Origin: Parvibaculum sp.
Lineage (GTDB): Bacteria; Pseudomonadota; Alphaproteobacteria; Parvibaculales; Parvibaculaceae
DNA: 64,000 bases
NCBI RefSeq assembly: GCF_030651915.1
Contig: NZ_JAUSBV010000005.1
Location: forward strand, 1,116,001-1,180,000
Reading direction: 5' to 3'
Below the pieces are notes generated by a model. That model was not told the origin of the DNA and searched no databases. It saw nothing but the letters and a program-made list of their open reading frames with translations. Made by a program: the position numbers and the translations under genes. Below are positions 41,680-51,396 of this stretch, in pieces; within the stretch, counting starts at the first letter, position 1, and each line of letters begins with the position of its first letter.

Positions 41680-43389
41680 TTGGCTAACACCGCAAGCGCG
41701 CTCAATCCGAGCCGCGAAGATTTTGCCGCCCTGCTGGAGCAGTCCTTTTCCGAAGGCAGCATGCAGGAAGGCTCCGTCATCAAGGGGACGGTCGTCGCCA
41801 TCGAAAACGACCTCGCTATCATCGATGTCGGCCTCAAGACGGAAGGTCGCGTCGCCCTCAAGGAATTTGCGACACCCGGCAAGCCCGCCAACCTCAATGT
41901 CGGCGATATTGTCGAGGTTTATCTCGAGCGCATCGAGAACGCGATGGGCGAAGCGGTGCTCAGCCGCGAAAAAGCCAAGCGTGAGGAAAGCTGGATCCGC
42001 CTCGAGGAAGCCTTCGAGAAACAGGATCGCGTCGACGGTCAGATTTTCGGCCGCGTCAAAGGCGGCTTCACGGTCGATCTCGACGGCGCTGTGGCCTTCC
42101 TGCCCGGCAGCCAGGTCGATATTCGTCCCGTGCGCGACGTGACGCCGCTGATGAATATTCCGCAGCCCTTCCAGATTCTGAAAATGGACAAGCGGCGCGG
42201 CAATATCGTCGTCTCGCGCCGTGCGGTGCTCGAGGAAACGCGCGCCGAACAGCGGCAGGAGCTGGTCGAGAACCTGAAAGAAGGCCAGGTGCTTGAAGGC
42301 GTCGTCAAGAACATCACCGATTACGGCGCCTTCGTCGATCTCGGCGGCGTCGACGGCCTCCTCCATGTCACCGACATCGCCTGGCGCCGCGTCAATCATC
42401 CGACCGAAGTGCTCTCGATCGGCCAGACGCTGAAGGTTCAGGTCATCAAGGTCAATCATGACACGCAGCGCATTTCGCTGGGCATGAAGCAGCTCGAAGC
42501 CGATCCCTGGGAAGGCGTCGAGGCAAAATATCCGCTCGAGGCACGCTTCAAGGGCCGCGTCACCAACATCACCGACTACGGTGCGTTCGTGGAGCTCGAG
42601 CCCGGCGTGGAAGGCCTCGTCCATGTCTCCGAGATGAGCTGGACCAAGAAGAACGTGCATCCGGGCAAGATCGTTTCCACCTCGCAGGAAGTGGAAGTGA
42701 TGGTGCTCGAAGTCGATCCGGTGAAGCGCCGCATCTCGCTTGGCCTCAAGCACTGCATGGACAATCCCTGGACGACCTTCGCCGAGAAATATCCCTCGGG
42801 CACGATGGTCGAGGGCGAGATCAAGAACATCACCGAGTTCGGGCTCTTTATCGGTCTCGACGCCGATGTGGACGGCATGGTGCACATGTCCGATCTCGAC
42901 TGGAACCGCCCGGGCGAAGAGGCGATGACCGATTACCAGAAGGGCCAGATCGTGAAAGCGGTCGTGCTCGATGTCGACACCGAGAAGGAACGCATCTCGC
43001 TGGGCATCAAGCAGCTCTCCGGCGATCCGATGGAATCGCTGGGCGATATCCGCAAGGGTGCCGTCGTGACCTGCACGGTTACCGCCGTCACCGAAAACGG
43101 CCTCGAGGTCACGGTGGGTGCGGACGACATGTCGGCCTTCATCCGTCGCGCCGAACTGGCGCGCGACCGTGGCGATCAGCGACCGGAACGTTTCTCGGTC
43201 GGTGACAAGATCGATGCCCGCGTGACGCAGTTCGACCGCGCGGCTCGCAAGATCCAGCTTTCGATCAAGGCGCTCGAAATCGCCGAAGAGAAAGAAGCCG
43301 TGGCGCAGTACGGCTCGTCGGATTCGGGCGCGTCGCTGGGCGACATTCTGGGTGCGGCCCTCAACAAGGCCAGCACGGACGATAAATAA
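41680..43389 (+). CDS. rpsA: 30S ribosomal protein S1
   Basis: A 569-residue translation protein with six S1 (OB-fold) repeats, four of them highly alike (for example GVVKNITDYGAFVDLGGVDGL, GRVTNITDYGAFVELEPGVEG, GEIKNITEFGLFIGLDADVDG). It binds mRNA on the small subunit. The start is TTG at 41680, preceded by AGGAG at the right distance; no ATG fits the family N-terminus ANTASALNPSREDFAALL. It has its own leader of about 195 bp. Confidence 0.97.
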   Translation: MANTASALNPSREDFAALLEQSFSEGSMQEGSVIKGTVVAIENDLAIIDVGLKTEGRVALKEFATPGKPANLNVGDIVEVYLERIENAMGEAVLSREKAKREESWIRLEEAFEKQDRVDGQIFGRVKGGFTVDLDGAVAFLPGSQVDIRPVRDVTPLMNIPQPFQILKMDKRRGNIVVSRRAVLEETRAEQRQELVENLKEGQVLEGVVKNITDYGAFVDLGGVDGLLHVTDIAWRRVNHPTEVLSIGQTLKVQVIKVNHDTQRISLGMKQLEADPWEGVEAKYPLEARFKGRVTNITDYGAFVELEPGVEGLVHVSEMSWTKKNVHPGKIVSTSQEVEVMVLEVDPVKRRISLGLKHCMDNPWTTFAEKYPSGTMVEGEIKNITEFGLFIGLDADVDGMVHMSDLDWNRPGEEAMTDYQKGQIVKAVVLDVDTEKERISLGIKQLSGDPMESLGDIRKGAVVTCTVTAVTENGLEVTVGADDMSAFIRRAELARDRGDQRPERFSVGDKIDARVTQFDRAARKIQLSIKALEIAEEKEAVAQYGSSDSGASLGDILGAALNKASTDDK

Positions 43390-43397
43390 GGGCGCAA

Positions 43398-43422
43398 CGG
43401 GTGGGGCGACAAGCCCCGCCCG
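43398..43422 (+). terminator. Strong hairpin between rpsA and sppA
   Basis: CGGGTGGGGC, 5-nt loop, GCCCCGCCCG: a 10-bp stem with one wobble pair, 9 bp after the rpsA stop. There is no T run, so it may be a 3'-end stabiliser or weak terminator. Confidence 0.4.
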
Positions 43423-43471
43423 TCGCGTTAAGCTCCGGCTCCACTTTCGTCCTGTCCGGAGGGTAAGACAC

Positions 43472-44416
43472 GTGTCGCTCGATGCAGATACATTGACAGA
43501 CAGGCGGCGTTTGAAGCGCCGCCTGTTTTTTTGGCGCGCCGGCGCCGTCCTCGCGCTGGCCGTGGCATTGATTGCATTGATGTCCGAGCGCGGCTGGCCC
43601 GGCCGTTCGCATATTGCCCGTGTCGAGATCGGCGGCATTGTCGTCGACGATCGCTTGCGGCACGAAATGCTGGACAAGATTGCCAAGGACCCGAGCGTCA
43701 AGGCGGTGATCCTCGCCATCGACAGCCCCGGCGGCACGACGACGGGCGCCGAGGCACTCTACGAATCCATCCGCCATGTCGCGGCCGAGAAGCCGGTCGT
43801 CGCCGTGCTGGGGACGGTTGCCGCGTCGGGCGGCTATATCGTCGCCATGTCGGCCGACCGCATCGTCGCCCGCGGCAACACCATCACCGGCTCCATCGGC
43901 GTCATCTTCCAATGGGCGCAGCTTGAGGAACTTCTGAAGCATATCGGTGTCGAGATGCGCGAGGTCAAATCGGCGCCGCTGAAGGCCGAGCCGAACCCCT
44001 TCCACCGGCCGAGCCCGGAGGCGCTGCAGGTGACAAAGGATCTCGTCGACAGCTCCTATGACTGGTTCCTGCATCTCGTTATGGAACGGCGCGGCATGGA
44101 CGAGGCAATGGCGCGACGCCTCGGCGACGGACGCGTCTTCACCGGCTGGCAGGCGGTGGAAAACGGGCTCGTCGACGAGATCGGCAGCGAAGAGCAGGCG
44201 ATCGCCTGGCTTGCCGAGGAATACGAGCTCGATGCCCGCCTCCCGGTCCAGACATGGGAACCGGCCTATCCCGGTCTCGGCTTTGTGGGCTTCGCCGGCC
44301 GGATGCTGGGCGAGACGATCATTGTCGCCGGTGAGGTCGTGGCCGGAAAAACACTGCAAACAAAAAGACTTACACTTGACGGTCTGACAAGCGTTTGGCA
44401 ACCTGACCGCCAATAA
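43472..44416 (+). CDS. sppA: Signal peptide peptidase SppA (S49 family, short form)
   Basis: Membrane-anchored serine protease of 314 residues that degrades cleaved signal peptides. One N-terminal membrane helix (AGAVLALAVALIALM) precedes the protease domain; LAIDSPGGTTTGAEALY, the Ser in TVAASGGYIVAM and the Lys in VKSAPLKAEPNPF form the Ser-Lys dyad; TGSIGVIFQ is also conserved. A GTG start with GGAGG 9 bp upstream was chosen; the frame runs back into rpsA. It is followed by ihfB. Confidence 0.94.
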   Translation: MSLDADTLTDRRRLKRRLFFWRAGAVLALAVALIALMSERGWPGRSHIARVEIGGIVVDDRLRHEMLDKIAKDPSVKAVILAIDSPGGTTTGAEALYESIRHVAAEKPVVAVLGTVAASGGYIVAMSADRIVARGNTITGSIGVIFQWAQLEELLKHIGVEMREVKSAPLKAEPNPFHRPSPEALQVTKDLVDSSYDWFLHLVMERRGMDEAMARRLGDGRVFTGWQAVENGLVDEIGSEEQAIAWLAEEYELDARLPVQTWEPAYPGLGFVGFAGRMLGETIIVAGEVVAGKTLQTKRLTLDGLTSVWQPDRQ

Positions 44417-44485
44417 GGGGAGAGTCAGGACCGCTTCCGGTGACGGTCAAGGACAATGCGAGGCACGGCCGGGGGACGCAAGCAT

Positions 44486-44815
44486 ATGATAAAATCGGAA
44501 CTCGTCGCGCGTCTGGCTCAGGCCAATCCGCATCTCTACCAGCGCGACGTCGAACGCATCGTCGGGACGATTTTCGACGAGATCAGCGCCGCGCTGGCGC
44601 GGGGCGACCGGGTTGAGTTGCGCGGCTTCGGGGCCTTTTCGGTCAAGAGCCGGCCGGCGCGCACCGGCCGCAATCCGCGCACCGGCGAACCTGTTCACGT
44701 CGAGGAAAAATCGGTGCCCTTCTTCAAGACGGGCAAGGAATTGCGCGAGCGCCTTAACAATGCCGATATTTCCGACGACAAGCTGATGGCGGCCGACGAC
44801 GGCGACGACGATTGA
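44486..44815 (+). CDS. ihfB: Integration host factor subunit beta
   Basis: A 109-residue DNA-bending protein of the HU/IHF fold. [17 protein letters not shown] at the start and [25 protein letters not shown] in the DNA-binding arm are diagnostic of IHF-beta; the tail is acidic. ATG at 44486 follows a GGGGGA site. It partners with IhfA, encoded elsewhere. Confidence 0.96.
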   Translation: MIKSELVARLAQANPHLYQRDVERIVGTIFDEISAALARGDRVELRGFGAFSVKSRPARTGRNPRTGEPVHVEEKSVPFFKTGKELRERLNNADISDDKLMAADDGDDD

Positions 44816-44864
44816 TCCCGGCGCCGGCGGCTCTTGTTGACGCCCTGATTTCGGGACAGAACGC

Positions 44865-45152
44865 GTGAAACTCCTGCGCTGGATATTGCTGCCGCCCATC
44901 GTTCTCCTTGCGATGGCACTGGCGGTCGCCAACCGGTCGAGCGTGACCTTCAGCCTCGATCCCTTCAACCCGGAGAGCCCGGCGCTCGGCGTCGATATCC
45001 CGCTTTTCCTGATCGTGCTGGTTTCGGTGCTTGTCGGTATTCTGGCCGGCGGCTTCGGCGCCTGGGCGCAGGCCCGGCGAAAAGCGGCGCGGAGCAAGGG
45101 CGCGGCCCCGGTGGGCGGTTTGCCGGCGCTTCGAGCCGCCGAAAACGACTAA
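44865..45152 (+). CDS. LapA-domain (DUF1049) membrane protein
   Basis: A 95-residue inner-membrane protein with two hydrophobic helices (about 5-22 and 46-66) and a basic cytoplasmic tail. The pattern ANRSSVTFSLDPF between the helices fits the LapA (lipopolysaccharide assembly protein A) domain. GTG start at 44865. It lies in the conserved alphaproteobacterial order ihfB-lapA-pyrF/trpF. A role in envelope lipid balance is inferred from the family. Confidence 0.85.
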   Translation: MKLLRWILLPPIVLLAMALAVANRSSVTFSLDPFNPESPALGVDIPLFLIVLVSVLVGILAGGFGAWAQARRKAARSKGAAPVGGLPALRAAEND

Positions 45153-45199
45153 ATCCGGTCCCCTTGCGGCGCCGATCTGCTATAAGGCGGCCCAAGGAC

Positions 45200-45916
45200 A
45201 TGAGCAGGCCCGCGATGACACTTGGCAACCCGATTTTCTGCGCACTGGACACCACCGATGTCGATCGGGCGGTGATGCTTGCGCGCGGCCTCAAGGGCAG
45301 CGTCGGCGGTGCCAAGATCGGCATGGAATTCTTCAACGCCCATGGGCCGGCCGGCTACCGGGCGGTGGCTGAAACGGGACTGCCGATCTTTCTCGACCTG
45401 AAGCTTCACGACATTCCGAACACGGTCGCCGGTGGCATTCGCGCGGTACTGCCGCTCGCGCCCGCCATCGTCAACGTCCATGCGGCCGGCGGCAGCGCCA
45501 TGATGCGCGCGGCCGCCGAGGCGGCGCGCGAGGCGGGCGAGCGCCGTCCGCTGATCATCGGCGTCACGCTGCTGACGAGCCTTGATGAAACCGATCTGGC
45601 GGCAACCGGCGTCGGCGGCACGACATCCGATCAGGTGCGCCGGCTTGCAGGCCTTGCGGCCGCTGCCGGTCTCGACGGCGTCGTCTGCTCGGGCCATGAG
45701 ATCGAAACCCTGCGCCGCGATCTCGGGTCTGACTTCAAACTGATCGTGCCGGGTATCCGTCCGGCCGGAAGCGCCATCGGCGACCAGAAGCGGGTGATGA
45801 CGCCGACCGAAGCCCTGGCGCTCGGCGCCGATGTGCTCGTTATCGGCCGACCCATTACCGGCGCGGGCGATCCGCGGGCCGCGGCCGAAGAGATCGTCCG
45901 CTCGCTTGCGGCATGA
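45200..45916 (+). CDS. pyrF: Orotidine 5'-phosphate decarboxylase
   Basis: Last step of UMP synthesis, 238 residues from this start. LDLKLHDIPNTVAGG holds the catalytic Asp-x-Lys-x-x-Asp triad; FCALDTTDVDRAV opens the TIM barrel; VIGRPITGAGDPRAAA binds phosphate. The ATG at 45200 (AAGGA just upstream) and the ATG at 45215 are both possible. It ends 7 bp before trpF. Confidence 0.96.
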   Translation: MSRPAMTLGNPIFCALDTTDVDRAVMLARGLKGSVGGAKIGMEFFNAHGPAGYRAVAETGLPIFLDLKLHDIPNTVAGGIRAVLPLAPAIVNVHAAGGSAMMRAAAEAAREAGERRPLIIGVTLLTSLDETDLAATGVGGTTSDQVRRLAGLAAAAGLDGVVCSGHEIETLRRDLGSDFKLIVPGIRPAGSAIGDQKRVMTPTEALALGADVLVIGRPITGAGDPRAAAEEIVRSLAA

Positions 45917-45923
45917 TCCCGTC

Positions 45924-46571
45924 ATGACGGTCCGTGTCAAAATCTGCGGCTTGTCGACACCGGAAACGATCGAGGCATCGGTCGCCGCCGGTGCCGACTA
46001 TCTCGGTTTTATCTTCTATCCGAAAAGCCCCCGAAACATCTCGCTCGCACAGGCCCGCGCGCTGGCGGCCGGCGTTCCTTCCTCCGTGCTCAAGGTCTCA
46101 CTCACCGTCGATGCCGACGACCGGACGCTTGACGGGGTGGTCGAGGCACTCCAGCCCGACATCCTGCAGCTTCATGGCGCGGAAACGCCGGACCGCCTTG
46201 TCGAACTCAAATCACGCTATGGCATCACGCTGATGAAGGTCATTGGCGTCGCCGAGCCGGGCGATCCGGAACTTTGCGAAATTTACCGAGATTCCGCCGA
46301 TTTGTTGCTGTTCGATGCCAAACCGCCTAAATCTATGGCGGGTGCGCTGCCGGGCGGAAACGGCTTGGTTTTCGACTGGTCGCTGATCGCCGGCCATCGG
46401 CCGGACATGCCCTGGATGCTTTCAGGCGGCCTCACCGCCGAAAATGTCGCCGAGGCGATCCGCATTACCGGCGCCGAAGCGGTCGACGTTTCATCCGGTG
46501 TCGAAAGCGCGCCGGGCAAGAAGGATCCGGCCGCGATCGCAGCCTTTATTCGTGCGGCCAAGGGCGCCTGA
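45924..46571 (+). CDS. trpF: Phosphoribosylanthranilate isomerase
   Basis: Third step of tryptophan synthesis, 215 residues, TIM barrel. VKICGLSTPETIEA carries the catalytic Cys; LQLHGAETPDRL and LLFDAKPPK (catalytic Asp) follow, with LSGGLTAENVAEAI binding phosphate. The ATG at 45924 fits the family start. First of trpF-trpB-trpA. Confidence 0.97.
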   Translation: MTVRVKICGLSTPETIEASVAAGADYLGFIFYPKSPRNISLAQARALAAGVPSSVLKVSLTVDADDRTLDGVVEALQPDILQLHGAETPDRLVELKSRYGITLMKVIGVAEPGDPELCEIYRDSADLLLFDAKPPKSMAGALPGGNGLVFDWSLIAGHRPDMPWMLSGGLTAENVAEAIRITGAEAVDVSSGVESAPGKKDPAAIAAFIRAAKGA

Positions 46572-46607
46572 CGGCAGCCTGAATTTGGTGGAAGAGAAAG
46601 TTCGAGC

Positions 46608-47825
46608 GTGAGCACTTCGCAAGCCAACTCACTACGCAACGGACCCGACGAGCGGGGTCGCTTCGGCATTTTCGGCGGCCGCTTCGTCGCCGAAACGCTG
46701 ATGCCGCTGGTGCTCGATCTCGACAAGGCCTACACCGCCGCGAAGAACGACCCAGCCTTCCAGGCGCAGATCGATTTCATGCAGCGCGATTATGTGGGCC
46801 GGCCAAGCCCGCTTTATCTCGCCGAACGTCTGACCGAGAAATTCGGCGGCGCCAAAATCTACATGAAGCGCGACGAGCTCAACCATACCGGCAGCCACAA
46901 GATCAACAATTGCCTCGGACAGATTCTGCTGGCGATGCGCATGGGCAAGACGCGCATCATCGCCGAAACCGGTGCCGGCCAGCACGGCGTCGCGACCGCC
47001 ACCGTCTGCGCGCGTTTTGGTCTGCCCTGCGTCGTCTATATGGGCACCACCGACATCGAGCGGCAGAAGCCCAATGTCTTCCGCATGAAGCTTCTCGGCG
47101 CCGAGGTTGTGCCGGTCACGTCTGGAACCGGCACGCTGAAGGATGCGATGAACGAGGCCTTGCGCGACTGGGTGACCAATGTCGACAACACCTATTATCT
47201 CATCGGCACGGTCGCAGGCCCCCATCCCTATCCGGCGATGGTGCGCGACTTTCAGTCGGTGATCGGCAACGAAACGAAAGCGCAGATGCAGGAGCGCGAA
47301 GGGCGGTTGCCGGATTCGCTGGTCGCCTGTATCGGCGGCGGCTCCAATGCGATGGGATTGTTCCATCCCTTCCTCGACGATCGGTCGGTGAAAATCTACG
47401 GCGTCGAGGCGGCCGGCAAGGGCCTTGAAACCGGCGAGCATTGCGCCTCGCTGAAAGGCGGCTCGGCCGGCGTGCTGCATGGCAACCGGACCTATCTGCT
47501 GCAGGACGAAGACGGGCAGATCAAGGACGGTCATTCGATTTCGGCCGGCCTCGACTATCCGGGTATCGGGCCCGAGCATGCATGGCTGCACGAAACGGGC
47601 CGTGCCGAATATGTGTCGGCGACCGACAAGGAAGCGCTTGAGGCGTTCCAGCTCTGCTCGCGGCTCGAAGGCATCATTCCGGCGCTTGAACCGGCGCATG
47701 CGCTGGCTTTCGTCTCGAAACTCGCACCGACGCTGCCGAAAGACCACCTGATGGTGATGAATATGTGCGGGCGTGGCGACAAGGACGTGTTCGCGGTTGC
47801 CGACCATCTGGGGGTGACGCTGTGA
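46608..47825 (+). CDS. trpB: Tryptophan synthase beta chain
   Basis: PLP enzyme of 405 residues joining indole and serine. [20 protein letters not shown] contains the PLP lysine; [16 protein letters not shown] is the family signature; [15 protein letters not shown] binds PLP phosphate. GTG start at 46608. Stop overlaps the GTG of trpA. Forms the alpha2beta2 complex with TrpA. Confidence 0.98.
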   Translation: MSTSQANSLRNGPDERGRFGIFGGRFVAETLMPLVLDLDKAYTAAKNDPAFQAQIDFMQRDYVGRPSPLYLAERLTEKFGGAKIYMKRDELNHTGSHKINNCLGQILLAMRMGKTRIIAETGAGQHGVATATVCARFGLPCVVYMGTTDIERQKPNVFRMKLLGAEVVPVTSGTGTLKDAMNEALRDWVTNVDNTYYLIGTVAGPHPYPAMVRDFQSVIGNETKAQMQEREGRLPDSLVACIGGGSNAMGLFHPFLDDRSVKIYGVEAAGKGLETGEHCASLKGGSAGVLHGNRTYLLQDEDGQIKDGHSISAGLDYPGIGPEHAWLHETGRAEYVSATDKEALEAFQLCSRLEGIIPALEPAHALAFVSKLAPTLPKDHLMVMNMCGRGDKDVFAVADHLGVTL

Positions 47826-48661
47826 CGACGCGGCTCGACAAACGCTTTGCGCGTCTGAAGACGGAAGCCCGCGCGGCCTTCGTCACCTTCATCACCGCCG
47901 GCGATCCCGATTTCGACACGACGCTGGCCATCCTGAAAGGCCTGCCGGCTGCCGGCGCCGACGTCATCGAACTCGGCATGCCGTTCACCGATCCAATGGC
48001 CGATGGGCCGGCGATCCAGGCATCGACGCAGCGGGCGCTGAAAGCGGGCGCCAGCATGATGAAGACGCTTGATCTCGTGCGCCGGTTCCGCGCCAGCGAC
48101 AGCGATACGCCGATCGTGCTGATGGGCTATTACAATCCGATCTATCACATGGGCGTCGAACTGTTCCTTTCCCGCGCGACCGAAGCGGGCGTCGACGGAT
48201 TGATCGTGGTCGATCTGCCGCCTGAGGAAGATGACGAGCTCTGCGAACCCGCCATGCGCGCCGGTCTCAATTTCATTCGTCTCGCGACGCCGACGACCGA
48301 CGACCGGCGCCTGCCGGCCGTTCTCGCCAACACGTCGGGCTTCGTCTACTACGTCTCGATCAACGGCATCACCGGCTCGGCAAGCCCCGAGACGCGCAAT
48401 GTCGCGGCGGCGGTCGCCCGCATCAAACGTCACACTTCTTTGCCGGTCGCTGTCGGCTTCGGCATCCGCACGCCGGAACAGGCAGCCGAGATCGCACGCA
48501 ACGCCGATGGCGCTGTGGTCGGCTCGGCGATCGTCGATGCCATTGCCGCCGAAATCGATCCGCAAGGCCGGGTGAAACCGGGCGCCGCCGAGCGCGTTCT
48601 TGCATTCGTGCGTAAGCTTGCCGATGGCGTTCACGGCGCGCGCGCCACCGCAGCGGAATAG
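47822..48661 (+). CDS. trpA: Tryptophan synthase alpha chain
   Basis: A 279-residue TIM barrel cleaving indole-3-glycerol phosphate. [17 protein letters not shown] has the catalytic Asp (and the family Glu nearby); [12 protein letters not shown] and [14 protein letters not shown] are conserved. GTG start overlapping the trpB stop (GTGA), proving translational coupling of the pair. accD follows after 13 bp. Confidence 0.97.
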   Translation: MTTRLDKRFARLKTEARAAFVTFITAGDPDFDTTLAILKGLPAAGADVIELGMPFTDPMADGPAIQASTQRALKAGASMMKTLDLVRRFRASDSDTPIVLMGYYNPIYHMGVELFLSRATEAGVDGLIVVDLPPEEDDELCEPAMRAGLNFIRLATPTTDDRRLPAVLANTSGFVYYVSINGITGSASPETRNVAAAVARIKRHTSLPVAVGFGIRTPEQAAEIARNADGAVVGSAIVDAIAAEIDPQGRVKPGAAERVLAFVRKLADGVHGARATAAE

Positions 48662-48674
48662 AAGGAAGGACCCG

Positions 48675-49586
48675 ATGAACTGGATCAACAATGTCGTCCG
48701 GCCGAAAATTCAGCGGGTTTTCAAGAAGCGCGAACAGGCGCCCGACAATCTCTGGCACAAATGCGGAAATTGCGGCGAGATGATCTTCCACCGCGATCTC
48801 GATGCGGCGATGCGCGTCTGCCCGGCCTGCGATCATCATTTGCGGTTCGGCACGAAGGAGCGCCTCGCGTCGATTTTCGACAATGCCGACTACCAGCTCG
48901 TGCCTGTCGACGGTGTCCCGCTCGATCCGCTGAAGTTTCGCGACCAGAAAAAATATCCCGACCGCCTCAAGGAAGCGCGCAGCAAGACCGGCCGGGACGA
49001 CGCCGTGACCGTCGCGCACGGACCGCTCGACGGTGTCGAGGCTGTGGTCGCGGTTGAAGACTTTTCTTTCATGGGCGGTTCGCTCGGCATGGCAGCCGGC
49101 GAGGCGATCATTCGCGGCGCCGAGGTGGCGCGCGAGATGAAGGCACCCTACATCCTCTTCACCGCCGCCGGTGGCGCGCGCATGCAGGAGGGCATCCTTT
49201 CGCTGATGCAGATGCCCCGCACCACGGTGGCCATCCAGCTGCTGCGCGAAGCGGGCCTTCCCTTCATTGTCGTGCTGACCGATCCGACGACCGGCGGCGT
49301 TCTCGCCTCCTATGCCATGCTGGGCGATATTCAGATCGCCGAGCCGAAGGCGTTGATCGGCTTTTCGGGCCGTCGCGTCATCGAGCAGACGATCCGCGAA
49401 AAATTGCCGGACGATTTCCAGCGGGCAGAGTTCCAGATGGAACATGGCATGGTCGACATGATCGTGCATCGTCACAAGATGAAGGAAACGCTGGCGCGTA
49501 TTGTTCGGCTGATGACGCACCGCCCGCGCAGCGCAAAGCAGCAAAGCGCCAATGTCCCGGCGACGGTTGCCGCGCCGGCGCCGTGA
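48675..49586 (+). CDS. accD: Acetyl-CoA carboxylase carboxyltransferase subunit beta
   Basis: A 303-residue subunit making malonyl-CoA for fatty acid synthesis with AccA. N-terminal four-Cys zinc finger, C-x2-C-x15-C-x2-C in KCGNCGEM and VCPACDHH. Then [14 protein letters not shown] and [13 protein letters not shown] of the carboxyltransferase fold. GAAGGAAGGA ribosome site before ATG 48675. Stop overlaps folC (GTGA). The trpA-accD-folC order is common in proteobacteria. Confidence 0.97.
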   Translation: MNWINNVVRPKIQRVFKKREQAPDNLWHKCGNCGEMIFHRDLDAAMRVCPACDHHLRFGTKERLASIFDNADYQLVPVDGVPLDPLKFRDQKKYPDRLKEARSKTGRDDAVTVAHGPLDGVEAVVAVEDFSFMGGSLGMAAGEAIIRGAEVAREMKAPYILFTAAGGARMQEGILSLMQMPRTTVAIQLLREAGLPFIVVLTDPTTGGVLASYAMLGDIQIAEPKALIGFSGRRVIEQTIREKLPDDFQRAEFQMEHGMVDMIVHRHKMKETLARIVRLMTHRPRSAKQQSANVPATVAAPAP

Positions 49587-50905
49587 GCGAACAGGAACGC
49601 TTAACCAGCGACGTCATCCTCGACCGCTTGACCGGGCTTCATCCGAAGCTGATCGACCTTTCGCTCGATCGCACATGGCGATTGCTTGCCGCACTCGGTC
49701 ATCCGGAACGCGCCTTGCCGCCGGTTTTCCACGTTGCCGGAACCAACGGCAAGGGATCGGTTGCCGCTTACTTGCGGGCCTGCCTCGAAGCGGGCGGCTA
49801 TGCCGTTCACAGCTATACCTCGCCGCATCTCGTGCGCTTTCACGAACGCATCCGCCTCGCCGGACATCCACACAGTTCCTTCATCGCGGAACCGGCGCTG
49901 GCGGCGCTGCTCGACGAATGCGAGCGCGCCAACGGCGGTCAGCCGATCACTTTTTTTGAAATCACCACCTGTGCCGCGCTGCTCGCCTTTTCACGCGCAC
50001 CGGCAGACGCCCTGATCCTCGAAGTCGGCATGGGCGGACGGCTCGACACGACCAATGTCGTTGCAAGGCCCGCCGTCTCCGTCGTCACGCCGGTCGATCT
50101 CGACCATCAGGCCTTTCTCGGCGACACGATTGCGCTGATCGCGGCCGAGAAAGCCGGCATTCTGAAGCGCGGCGTTCCCGCCGTCATCGGCCCGCAACCT
50201 GACGAGGCGCGTGTTGCCATTGAAATGGCGGCCGAAAAAACCGGTACGCCGCTCTTCATGCACGGACAGGAATTCACCGCACATGAGGAGGCGGGATCGC
50301 TTGTCTATCAGGACGAGGCCGGCCTTCTTGACCTTCCCTTGCCGCGGCTTGCCGGCCGGCATCAGATCGACAATGCCGGCATCGCCATTTGCGCGCTGCG
50401 CCGCGCGGAGATTTTCCCGCTCGATCGGACAGCGATCGCCGAGGGACTGACCCATGTCGAATGGCCGGCACGGATGCAGCGCCTGACGCGCGGACCGCTG
50501 TTCGATTTGTTGCCGAAGGAGAGCGATCTCTGGCTCGATGGCGGCCACAATCCCGCGGCCGGACGCGCCATCGCCGAGACCATGGCCGATCTCGCCGCGC
50601 GGGATCCAAAGCCGCTCGTGCTCATCTGCGGCATGCTCGACACCAAAGACGCCACCGGCTTCTTCGCGCCGTTCGCCGGGCTCGCCGCGCATGTCGAGAC
50701 GGTCACCATTCCGGACGCGCCAGCATCGCTGCCGGCCGAAAAGCTCGCCGAGGCCGCACATGCCGCCGGGCTCGACGCGACGCCGGCCGCATCGCTCGAG
50801 CAGGCGCTTTCCCGCGCCAATGTCGATGCCGGCCGTGCCAGCCCGCGCGTCCTTATTTGCGGCTCGCTCTATCTTGCCGGTCACGTGCTGCGCGACCACG
50901 CATGA
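49583..50905 (+). CDS. folC: Folylpolyglutamate / dihydrofolate synthase
   Basis: Mur-ligase-type ATPase of 440 residues adding glutamates to folates. P-loop [45 protein letters not shown]; central DLDHQAFLG metal-binding His; [11 protein letters not shown] near the C-terminal domain. GTG start overlapping accD. A bidirectional terminator follows immediately. Confidence 0.96.
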   Translation: MSEQERLTSDVILDRLTGLHPKLIDLSLDRTWRLLAALGHPERALPPVFHVAGTNGKGSVAAYLRACLEAGGYAVHSYTSPHLVRFHERIRLAGHPHSSFIAEPALAALLDECERANGGQPITFFEITTCAALLAFSRAPADALILEVGMGGRLDTTNVVARPAVSVVTPVDLDHQAFLGDTIALIAAEKAGILKRGVPAVIGPQPDEARVAIEMAAEKTGTPLFMHGQEFTAHEEAGSLVYQDEAGLLDLPLPRLAGRHQIDNAGIAICALRRAEIFPLDRTAIAEGLTHVEWPARMQRLTRGPLFDLLPKESDLWLDGGHNPAAGRAIAETMADLAARDPKPLVLICGMLDTKDATGFFAPFAGLAAHVETVTIPDAPASLPAEKLAEAAHAAGLDATPAASLEQALSRANVDAGRASPRVLICGSLYLAGHVLRDHA

Positions 50906-50936
50906 AAAAGGCCGGTTCGTGAGAACCGGCCTTCTT
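50905..50936. terminator. Bidirectional Rho-independent terminator, folC / trxA
   Basis: GGCCGGTTC-GTGA-GAACCGGCC, a perfect 9-bp stem (50910-50931). On the minus strand it is followed by TTTTT (50909-50905), on the plus strand by TTCTTT. It sits between convergent folC and trxA. Confidence 0.88.
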
Positions 50937-50956
50937 TAAATCTCCCGCAACGGCAA

Positions 50957-51277
50957 TCAGATCGCGCCGTCGATCCATTCGACGATCTTGCCTTTCGGCA
51001 GAGCGCCGACTTTTGTCGCAGCCACCTGACCGTCCTTGAAGATCATCAATGTCGGGATACCGCGCACGCCGTACTTGGTCGGCACATTCGGGTTCTCGTC
51101 GATATTGATCTTCGCGACGGTCAGCTTGCCGCCGTAATCCTTGGCGATCTCTTCCAGCGCCGGGCCGATCTGCTTGCAGGGGCCGCACCACTCCGCCCAG
51201 AAATCGACCAGAACGGGGCCGGAAGCATCCAGCACATCGCTCTCGAAGGATTGATCGGTCACTTTGTTGGTCGCCAT
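50957..51277 (-). CDS. trxA: Thioredoxin
   Basis: A 106-residue cytosolic disulfide reductase. Active site in [15 protein letters not shown] (WCGPC). Cis-Pro region RGIPTLMIF. Full family length. It lies downstream of addA on the same strand, an order conserved in Rhizobiales. Confidence 0.97.
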   Translation of the reverse strand: MATNKVTDQSFESDVLDASGPVLVDFWAEWCGPCKQIGPALEEIAKDYGGKLTVAKINIDENPNVPTKYGVRGIPTLMIFKDGQVAATKVGALPKGKIVEWIDGAI

Positions 51278-51396
51278 CTTCTTCCTTTCCTGGCCCAGGT
51301 TCCTGTTTCACCAGGCGGGCCTGCGCGCCAAAAGGGCGCGAATACGAGGGTACAAATTCAACCTGACATCAAATCTAGGAACGCGCCACCCCAAGG